Shown: positions 56,176 to 64,000 of the stretch, one piece after another
How the letters are laid out: each line of letters begins with the position of its first letter
How positions within the stretch are numbered: the first letter of the stretch is position 1
DNA from: an uncultured Holophaga sp.
GTDB taxonomy: Bacteria > Acidobacteriota > Holophagae > Holophagales > Holophagaceae
Direction: 5' to 3'
Assembly (NCBI RefSeq): GCF_963677305.1
Contig: NZ_OY781925.1
Span: 178,501 to 242,500, forward strand
DNA length: 64,000 nucleotides
Program-made: the position numbers and the translations under genes
Notes under the pieces: generated by a model
The model's input: only the letters and a program-made list of their open reading frames with translations
Told to the model about the DNA's origin: nothing
Database searches by the model: none

Positions 56176-57248
56176 CAGTCCAGTCCTCCCATGGCCGCCA
56201 GGAAGCGGGTGTCATTCTCGAAGAAGAGCCTCAGGTCAGGGGTCTGGCTCACCATCATGGCGGTGCGCTCCACGCCGATGCCGAAGGCGAAACCGCTCCA
56301 GACCTCGGGGTCGATGCCCGCATACTTCAGCACATTGGGGTGGACCAAGCCCGCACCGAGAAGCTCGACCCAGCCGGAGCCCTTGCAGACCCGGCACCCG
56401 TCGCCGCCACAGAGCGGGCAGCGGACATCCACCTCGCAGCTGGGCTCCGTGAAGGGGAAGTAGCTGGGCCGGAAACGCACCTCGGCCTGGGGCCCGAAGA
56501 GGGCCTTCATGGCGTAGCTGAGGGTGCCCTTCAGGTGGTGCATACCGATGCCCTTGCCCACCAACAGGCCTTCCACCTGGTGGAACATGGGGCTGTGGGT
56601 GGGATCGATCTCATCCTTACGGTAGACCCGGCCGGGAGCCAGGAAGCGGATGCCCCCCTTGGCCTCGATCTGGGGCGCCAGCCGCTTCAGCACACGCACC
56701 TGCACAGGGCTGGTGTGGGTGCGAAGCAGGAGCTCGTCATGGGCCTTCAGATAGAAGGTATCCGCACTGCCTCGGGCAGGGTGATCCTCAGGGATGTTGA
56801 GACCGTCGAAGTTGTGCCCCTCCGTCTCAATTTCGGGGCCTTCCTCCACGTGGTAGCCCAGGGGACGGAAGACCTCCACCATACGGTCCATGAGACGGTT
56901 GAGGGGATGCTTGGCCCCTTTGGCTGGCACCGGCGGCGGCAGCTCGGGATCCCAGGACTGGGCCAGAGCAGCCTGGGACTTCCGCGCCTCCTCGAGCGCC
57001 AACTGACGAGCCTTGATGGCCTCCTCCCACTGGGACTTGAGAGCATTGATGGAGGCCCCCAGCTCACGCTTCTGATCCTTGGGAGCCGCCTTGAGCAGCT
57101 CCATCATCCGGGCGGCATGGCTGCCCTCCCGACCGGTGTAGGCGCCCTTGAGCCGCATGAGGGCATCCAGGTCCCGGCAGGCCTCCAGGGCTGAAGGGAA
57201 GCCCTGTTCGGCCTCGCACAGGTCCGGGGGCAGAAGACTCGTTGCCAT
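56175..57248 (-). CDS. pheS: Phenylalanyl-tRNA synthetase alpha subunit
   Basis: A 357-residue alpha subunit. It has an N-terminal coiled coil (~55-105) and a class II domain with HPARGSADTFYL (motif 1 region), RVYRKDEIDPTHSPMFHQVE (motif 2) and FGIGVERTAMM (motif 3). A CPLCGGDGCRVCKGSGW stretch gives a four-cysteine loop. The ATG at 57248 with GAGGAAC upstream is preferred over one 16 codons earlier. Confidence 0.95.
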   Translation of the reverse strand: MATSLLPPDLCEAEQGFPSALEACRDLDALMRLKGAYTGREGSHAARMMELLKAAPKDQKRELGASINALKSQWEEAIKARQLALEEARKSQAALAQSWDPELPPPVPAKGAKHPLNRLMDRMVEVFRPLGYHVEEGPEIETEGHNFDGLNIPEDHPARGSADTFYLKAHDELLLRTHTSPVQVRVLKRLAPQIEAKGGIRFLAPGRVYRKDEIDPTHSPMFHQVEGLLVGKGIGMHHLKGTLSYAMKALFGPQAEVRFRPSYFPFTEPSCEVDVRCPLCGGDGCRVCKGSGWVELLGAGLVHPNVLKYAGIDPEVWSGFAFGIGVERTAMMVSQTPDLRLFFENDTRFLAAMGGLD

Positions 57249-57297
57249 GGCGTTCCTCGCTGGAGCAGGTTCGGGGCCGCAGGGCCCTTGAAACAAA

Positions 57298-57322
57298 GAA
57301 AGGCCGCTTGGCGCGGCCTTTC
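57298..57322 (-). terminator. Terminator between rplT and pheS
   Basis: GAAAGGCCGC and GCGGCCTTTC form a ten-pair stem around a five-base loop, followed on the minus strand by TTTGTTTC. It may limit read-through from infC-rpmI-rplT into pheST or act in a leader attenuator. Confidence 0.75.
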
Positions 57323-57350
57323 GGGTGTGCGATGGGAGTGGAGTCTCCGC

Positions 57351-57698
57351 TCAGCCCTTGGCCACGGCCACGAGCTGGGTAAAGGCCTCGGGATTGCGGA
57401 CGGCCAGATCAGCCAGGACCTTGCGGTCGAGGGTGACATTGGCCTTCTTCAGCCCGCCCATGAACTTGGAGTAGCTGGTGCCGTTCATCTCGCAGGCGGC
57501 ACCGATACGGACGATCCAAAGGCGACGGAAGTCGCGCTTGCGCACCTTCCGGTCACGGTAGGAATACTGCAGGGCCTTCTCGACGGCTTCCTTCGCAGAG
57601 CGATAGAGCCGGGACTTGGCACCATAGAAGCCCTTGGCGAACTTCAGCATCCGCTTGCGACGCTGAACCCGCTTAAAACCACGCTTGACTCGTGTCAT
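57351..57698 (-). CDS. rplT: 50S ribosomal protein L20
   Basis: A 115-residue L20. [40 protein letters not shown] and [14 protein letters not shown] are diagnostic. L20 represses rpmI-rplT translation in other bacteria; the 95-base rpmI-rplT gap could hold that site. Confidence 0.98.
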   Translation of the reverse strand: MTRVKRGFKRVQRRKRMLKFAKGFYGAKSRLYRSAKEAVEKALQYSYRDRKVRKRDFRRLWIVRIGAACEMNGTSYSKFMGGLKKANVTLDRKVLADLAVRNPEAFTQLVAVAKG

Positions 57699-57792
57699 CT
57701 TTTCCTTTCCTCAGGGCAGCTCCGTACGAGCATTTGTCCGGCCCCGTCGGGGGTGGCTGGGCCACCGTATTGATCCAGTACCTTCAGAAGGC

Positions 57793-57990
57793 TCAGGCGT
57801 AGGGAAGCATGGCGCGGACGCGTCCGAGATCGGACTTGTCCACCATGCCGCCCAGATCAAGCTGACGCTTGCGCTTGGAGGACTTCTTGGTGAGGATGTG
57901 GCGCTGGTGGGAGCAGCCGCGCTTGAAGAGGCCGGAGCCGGTCTTCTTGAAACGCTTGGCCGCACCCTTGTGGGTTTTGAGCTTGGGCAT
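57793..57990 (-). CDS. rpmI: 50S ribosomal protein L35
   Basis: A 65-residue L35 ([34 protein letters not shown]). It starts nine bases after infC, as is common. Confidence 0.97.
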   Translation of the reverse strand: MPKLKTHKGAAKRFKKTGSGLFKRGCSHQRHILTKKSSKRKRQLDLGGMVDKSDLGRVRAMLPYA

Positions 57991-57998
57991 GGAAACCT

Positions 57999-58577
57999 CT
58001 ATGCTTGTTTGGGATCCAAGGCGGTTTCCGGCTTGGCGGCCTTGACCTTCTTGGGTTCGGGAGCTACGGGGCGGGGGGCGATGATGGCGTGCATGTCACG
58101 GCCATCGATGCCGGCGGACTTCTCGACAATGCACTTGTCGGCCACCCGGGCCAGGACATCTTCGATGATGCGGTAGCCGATATCCCGGTGGACGACCTCA
58201 CGGCCGCGGAACATCACCACCACCTTCACCTTGTCGCCATCCTCCAGGAATCGGAGGATGTGCTTGAGCTTGAACTCGAAGTCGTGATCGTCGGTACGGG
58301 GGCGGAACTTCACCTCCTTGACGATAATGGTCTTCTGTTTGGCACGGGCTGCGTGTTCGCGCTTGGATTCCATGAACCGGTACTTGCCATAGTCCATGAT
58401 CCTGCAAACGGGGGGGTTGGCCGTGGGAGATACCTCCACGAGATCCAAGCCTTTGCCTTCGGCGATCCTGACCGCCTCCAAGGGGGTCATAACCCCCAGC
58501 TGGGTGCCGTCTTCGTCGATGACCCGTACTTCGGAAGCCCGAATGCCATCGTTGATACGCGTCTCATTGGCTCGAAT
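57999..58577 (-). CDS. infC: Translation initiation factor IF-3, AUU start
   Basis: A 192-residue IF-3. The start is ATT at 58577 ([20 protein letters not shown]), with GAGGAGG five bases before; the first in-frame ATG, at 58490, would remove the conserved N-terminal ~29 residues. The AUU start matches the known infC autoregulation, in which IF-3 rejects its own non-AUG codon. The N-domain ([20 protein letters not shown]) and C-domain ([20 protein letters not shown]) are intact, and the C-terminal tail (~20 residues) is extended and basic. Confidence 0.95.
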   Translation of the reverse strand: MRANETRINDGIRASEVRVIDEDGTQLGVMTPLEAVRIAEGKGLDLVEVSPTANPPVCRIMDYGKYRFMESKREHAARAKQKTIIVKEVKFRPRTDDHDFEFKLKHILRFLEDGDKVKVVVMFRGREVVHRDIGYRIIEDVLARVADKCIVEKSAGIDGRDMHAIIAPRPVAPEPKKVKAAKPETALDPKQA

Positions 58578-58641
58578 ACCATCCTCCTCATTTACACAAG
58601 GATAACGATCTTACCAAGGATTCCCAGAGAATCCAAGGCAA

Positions 58642-60555
58642 TTATCGCATCCGGGCTTTGATCTCCCCGACAATCCGCTCCAGCACCGCATCCACGCCCT
58701 GGGCCCCAAGATCGCCCTCCTTCCGGTGGCGGACGGAAACCTGCCCACTGGAGGCTTCCCGGTCGCCGATGACGAGCATGTAGGGGACCTTCTGCAGCTG
58801 GGCCTCTCGGATCTTGGCGTTCACCTTCTCGTTGCGGAGATCGAGCTGAGTCCGGATACCCAGGGCGAGTGCCTTCTCCCGGACCTCCCGGGCGTAGTCC
58901 TGGACACGGTCCGTGATGGGCAGGATCGCCACCTGGACAGGCGCCAGCCAAGTCGGGAAGGCGCCCGCGCAGTGTTCGATCAGGATGCCCATGAAGCGCT
59001 CCAGGCTGCCCAGGATGGCACGGTGCAGCATCACAGGCGCCCCTTCGGACCCGTCAGGCTTCACATAGGTCAGACCGAACCGGGCCGGCATGGAGTAGTC
59101 GACCTGGAGAGTGCCCAGCTGCCAGGGCCGCCTGAGGGCGTCCAGCACCTGGAACTCGATCTTGGGACCGTAGAAGGCACCCTCTCCTGGATTGATGTGG
59201 AAGGCCATCCCGGCGTCGCGCATGGCCTCAGCCAGAGCCCCCTCGGCCTGATCCCAGATCTCATCGGACCCCAGGCGTTTCTCAGGGCGGGTGGAGAGGG
59301 CGACCCGGACCTCCTCGAAGCCGAAGGTCTTGTAGACGTCCATGATGAAGTCGAAGAAGGAGGCCATCTCGGCCCGCATCTGCTCAGGGGTGCAGTAGAT
59401 GTGGCCGTCGTCCTGACAGAAGGTCCGGACCCGGGTGAGCCCCTGGGTCACGCCGCTGCGCTCATAGCGGTGCAGGCGCCCGAAGTCGGCATAGCGGATG
59501 GGGAGGTCACGGTAGCTGTGCTGACCATTGGCATAGATCAGGCAGTGGCTGGGGCAGTTCATGGGCTTGAGGGCGTACTCCCGCTCGTCGACCATCGTGA
59601 AATACATGTTGTCCTGGTACTTCTCGTAGTGCCCGGAGGTCTTCCACATGCTGACATCGAGGGCCTGGGGGGTGATGACCTCGTCGTAGCCCTGCCGGAG
59701 GTACAGCTCCCGCATGTAGTTCACCAGCTCGTTGTAGACCACGGTGCCCTTCGGGTGGAAGAAGGGCGAAGCCGGAGCTTCGGGATGGAAGGAGAAGAGA
59801 CCCAGCTCCTTGCCCAGCTTGCGGTGATCCCGCGCCCGGGCCTCTTCGAGGCGCTTGAGGTGTTCGTCCAATTCCTTCTGGGTGTGGAAGGCCGTACCAT
59901 AGATCCGGCAGAGCTGGGCATTCTTCTCATCCCCCCGCCAGTATGCGGCAGCGGTGTTGAGCAGCTTGAAGGCCTTCAGCTTGGAGGTGTCCGGGACATG
60001 GGGTCCCCGGCAGAGGTCATAGAAGTCCCCCTGGCTGTACCCGGAGATCACCTCCCCAGCGGGGATCTCGGAGGCAAGTTCCACCTTGAGAGGCTCCCCG
60101 AGGGCTTCGAAGCGCTGAATGGCGTCCTCCCGGCTCATCTCCTCGCGGACCACCGGGACCGCTTCAGCAGCGATCACCCGCATCTCCCCTTCGATGGCTT
60201 CGAGGTCCTCAGGGGTGAAGAAGCGCTCCACCTGGAAGTCGTAGTAGAAGCCATCCTCAATGATGGGGCCGATGCCCACTCTCGTCCCGGGAAAGAGCCG
60301 CCGGACGGCCTGGGCCAGGAGGTGGGCGGTCGAGTGGCGAACCAGCTCCAGGGCGTCCTGGTCTTTGGAGGTCACAATGGCCACCTGCGCGCCATCCGGA
60401 AGCAGGGCCTTGAGATCGCGGAGCTGCCCGTCCACCTTGACCGCAAGGGCGGCCTCCAGCAACCTGGGCCCGATGGATCCGGCCAGGTCGGCACCGGTGG
60501 CACCGTCCCTCAGCTCTCTGACGGAATCATCGGGAAGGCGCACCTGGATGGACAT
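58642..60555 (-). CDS. thrS: Threonyl-tRNA synthetase
   Basis: A 637-residue enzyme with the TGS, editing, class II and anticodon domains. The editing site is HSTAHLLAQAVRRLFPG, the catalytic motifs MNCPSHCLIY and RVRTFCQDDGHIYC contain the zinc ligands, and HRAILGSLERFMGILIE is motif 3. The start at 60555 has GAGG at six bases. It begins the thrS-infC-rpmI-rplT-pheST block. Confidence 0.97.
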   Translation of the reverse strand: MSIQVRLPDDSVRELRDGATGADLAGSIGPRLLEAALAVKVDGQLRDLKALLPDGAQVAIVTSKDQDALELVRHSTAHLLAQAVRRLFPGTRVGIGPIIEDGFYYDFQVERFFTPEDLEAIEGEMRVIAAEAVPVVREEMSREDAIQRFEALGEPLKVELASEIPAGEVISGYSQGDFYDLCRGPHVPDTSKLKAFKLLNTAAAYWRGDEKNAQLCRIYGTAFHTQKELDEHLKRLEEARARDHRKLGKELGLFSFHPEAPASPFFHPKGTVVYNELVNYMRELYLRQGYDEVITPQALDVSMWKTSGHYEKYQDNMYFTMVDEREYALKPMNCPSHCLIYANGQHSYRDLPIRYADFGRLHRYERSGVTQGLTRVRTFCQDDGHIYCTPEQMRAEMASFFDFIMDVYKTFGFEEVRVALSTRPEKRLGSDEIWDQAEGALAEAMRDAGMAFHINPGEGAFYGPKIEFQVLDALRRPWQLGTLQVDYSMPARFGLTYVKPDGSEGAPVMLHRAILGSLERFMGILIEHCAGAFPTWLAPVQVAILPITDRVQDYAREVREKALALGIRTQLDLRNEKVNAKIREAQLQKVPYMLVIGDREASSGQVSVRHRKEGDLGAQGVDAVLERIVGEIKARMR

Positions 60556-60644
60556 ATTTTTCCTCACACACAGAAACATCCAGTCTAGCGTGTTTCATGG
60601 GCCTTGGCTCGTTTCGGAGTTGGGGTCCAGACCTTGCCCGCCGA

Positions 60645-61802
60645 TCAGAAGATGACAGCGTAAAGCAGGGCGCACACCGCCGAGGCCTGCACCATGCGCC
60701 CCAGGTGCAGAGGGGACTTCTGGATCCGGTTCCAGAGCATCATGGCACCGAATGAGACACCTACCACCAAGGGAATGTACAGCACAGCGTGCGCTGGGAC
60801 CATGCTGTGGTAGCGCGCGGCCGCAAGGCCTCCAGTCCAGGGCAGCCCGTAGATCAAGACCAAGTGAGCCACGTAAATGAAGAGGGACTGCCTGCCATAG
60901 GCAGCCCCGCGCACGACCCAGGACTCCCGGAGCTCATCCAGCCAGCCGAGCATTCCGAAAATCAGGAGGGCGAAGCCGAGCCGGAACAGGGCATAGATGT
61001 GACCCGCCTTATAGGCATCGTGAGTGGGCAGCCAGCCCCCCCAACCGCACCGGGCGAGCAGCGCTGCGAGCCCAAGAGCAGCGACAGCCGCCCACAGGCA
61101 GGTGACCCGGAAGACCCGGGCACGGCTCTCCGGGGCAGCCTCCATCAGCAAGCCCCCGAGGCCTACACCAAAGCCCATATAGGCCGCGGCGGGGAAGAAC
61201 GGAAAGAGGGATCCGTGATTGAAGGACAGGTAGGCCCCCAGTCCCTCCGGCAGCCAGCGGTACCAGTCCACGGCATAGACGAATGGCGCGAGGAAAAGGG
61301 TGCTGAGTCCCATCACGACACCCGCCAGGGCATAGCGCCGCCGGGTCCTGACCAGGGCCAGTATTCCGGTGAGGACGAGGAGTGCGACACCGTTGAGCTG
61401 AAGAATGTTGACCCGGAAGAACCCCTGCCAGACCTCTGGGGACAGCCAGGGTAGGTCGGCAAGCCGGCTGGCCGGGAAGACCAGAAGATAACCGATACCG
61501 ATCACCTTGAAAGCCGTCCACATCCTGCGGTGCAGCACAGCCCTTGCCACCCTCCCGTCCGGGTCGTAGCGTACGCCCAGAACGGTGGCGGCTCCAGAGA
61601 CCATCAGAAAGAGAGGCGCGGTGAGTCCCCTGAGGTGAAGCCAGAGGGTCCACCTGCCGCTGGACCAGTCCAGCTGCCCAGGGTCCATGAATGCGTCCAG
61701 GGTGTGCCCCTGGATCATGAGCAGCAAGGCCACCAAACGGATGAAATCGAGAACATGTATCCGGGCTCTGGACTTGGCCGGATTGACTGCTGAACTTGCC
61801 AT
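60645..61802 (-). CDS. Multi-pass acyltransferase (heparan-glucosaminide acetyltransferase-like, DUF1624)
   Basis: A 385-residue membrane protein with about nine hydrophobic segments. HVLDFIRLVALLLMIQGHTL near the N-terminus holds the histidine typical of this transmembrane acyltransferase family. LFLMVSGAATVLGVRY and SFNHGSLFPFFPAAAYMGFG are further conserved regions. The start at 61802 has AAGGA at seven bases; longer starts at 61838 and 61817 are possible. The substrate is unknown. It lies between the rRNA operon terminator and thrS. Confidence 0.7.
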   Translation of the reverse strand: MASSAVNPAKSRARIHVLDFIRLVALLLMIQGHTLDAFMDPGQLDWSSGRWTLWLHLRGLTAPLFLMVSGAATVLGVRYDPDGRVARAVLHRRMWTAFKVIGIGYLLVFPASRLADLPWLSPEVWQGFFRVNILQLNGVALLVLTGILALVRTRRRYALAGVVMGLSTLFLAPFVYAVDWYRWLPEGLGAYLSFNHGSLFPFFPAAAYMGFGVGLGGLLMEAAPESRARVFRVTCLWAAVAALGLAALLARCGWGGWLPTHDAYKAGHIYALFRLGFALLIFGMLGWLDELRESWVVRGAAYGRQSLFIYVAHLVLIYGLPWTGGLAAARYHSMVPAHAVLYIPLVVGVSFGAMMLWNRIQKSPLHLGRMVQASAVCALLYAVIF

Positions 61803-61874
61803 GTTGCGGTCCTTCATGCCTGCCGGAAGATTCGCCACTCCCAGGGCAGAATGAGTTTACCATCCGGACCACGC

Positions 61875-61901
61875 AAAAAGGCCGCCCTTGGGGGGCGGCC
61901 T
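61875..61901 (-). terminator. Terminator of the rRNA operon
   Basis: On the minus strand AGGCCGCC and GGCGGCCT form a strong stem followed by TTTTT, about 10 bases after the 5S end. Confidence 0.85.
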
Positions 61902-61911
61902 AGATATTTAA

Positions 61912-62026
61912 CGTCGCGGCGACCTACTTTCCCACCAGTGTCCCTGGCAGTATCATCGGCCCTCTGGAGCTTAACTGCCGTGTTCGGAATGGGAACGGGT
62001 GTGACCTCCAGGGTATAGCCACGACG
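61912..62026 (-). rRNA. rrf: 5S ribosomal RNA
   Basis: About 115 bases with the terminal stem CGTCGTGG/CCGCGACG, the CCGAACACGG loop-B/C region and the GATGATACTG helix typical of bacterial 5S. Confidence 0.96.
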
Positions 62027-62230
62027 AAGTCGTTGAACTTGTCGTCTTGCTTTTCAAATTCGAAGGGTGAATTAAGGGAGGCTCTCTCGAGAGCGTCCTG
62101 ACGGGCGGTTTCGGCCGCTTGGCATTCCAGTTTGAGCTTTGCTCAAGCCTGGACTGCCGCGCTCTACGGCTTTTCTTCAAAAAGCCTTCCGAAACGCGCA
62201 CCTTTGTGTGCATGAAATTGATTGATGAAA
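62027..62230 (-). other. 23S-5S spacer
   Basis: About 204 bases between the 23S 3' end and 5S. No tRNA was recognised. The GAGAG / CTCTC and AAAAGCC / GGCTTTT stretches may pair during processing. Confidence 0.4.

Positions 62231-64000
<1,770 letters not shown>

Overview
The window reads as a high-GC chromosome segment of an anaerobic or facultative Gram-negative bacterium. The best guess is Acidobacteriota, class Holophagae (Geothrix/Holophaga-like). The grounds are the overall protein character, an OmpP1/FadL outer-membrane porin and many low-potential Fe-S proteins. No 16S sequence is present, so the taxonomy is inference. No insertion sequences, phage genes or CRISPR arrays were seen.

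Layout. 1-6.8 kb: a PilZ protein, a transglutaminase-like/TPR protein, a formyltransferase, an SPFH-SHOCT protein, a DUF2156 (MprF-type aminoacyltransferase) gene with a degenerate tRNA-Lys-like element 2 nt beyond its stop, pyrC, and a lysine-less biotinyl-type mini-protein. 7-10.3 kb: pnp, pdxH and a DUF134 regulator. 10.4-20.9 kb is the accessory-looking part. It holds a sulfide:quinone-reductase-like flavoprotein with a tiny partner ORF, then a tightly overlapped run behind tandem palindromic operators: two NifX/NifB-like cofactor-binding proteins, two ferredoxin-MinD ATPases, a receiver-like protein, a thioesterase, bioB, DUF5320, a C-GCAxxG-C-C protein, a NifU-Mrp fusion and a metallo-beta-lactamase-fold enzyme. 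A CoA-disulfide/persulfide reductase with a rhodanese domain faces it. The set resembles the MinD/DiNase 'orange protein' loci of sulfate reducers but has additional members.

21-35.3 kb (minus strand) is the classical information-processing block tRNA-Tyr/Gly/Thr - tuf - rpmG - tRNA-Trp - secE - nusG - rplKAJL - rpoBC. RpoB carries an unusual eight-cysteine insertion. 35.3-47.8 kb: rlmB, fadL-like, nadA, a CPBP protease, a Ser/Thr kinase, an EF-P with an EfpL-like loop, rsgA, a short NuoG and purH. 47.9-61.8 kb: alaS, a PatB-type C-S lyase, rny, a candidate 6S RNA, then thrS - infC (AUU start) - rpmI - rplT - pheS - pheT - zapB-like - zapA, and an acyltransferase. 61.9-64 kb: the 5S gene and the 3' part of a 23S gene on the minus strand, with the rest of the rRNA operon outside the window.

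The two places most worth attention are the DUF2156/tRNA-like pair at 4108-5217 and the cofactor/ATPase cluster at 12091-19131 with its sulfur-oxidoreductase neighbours.
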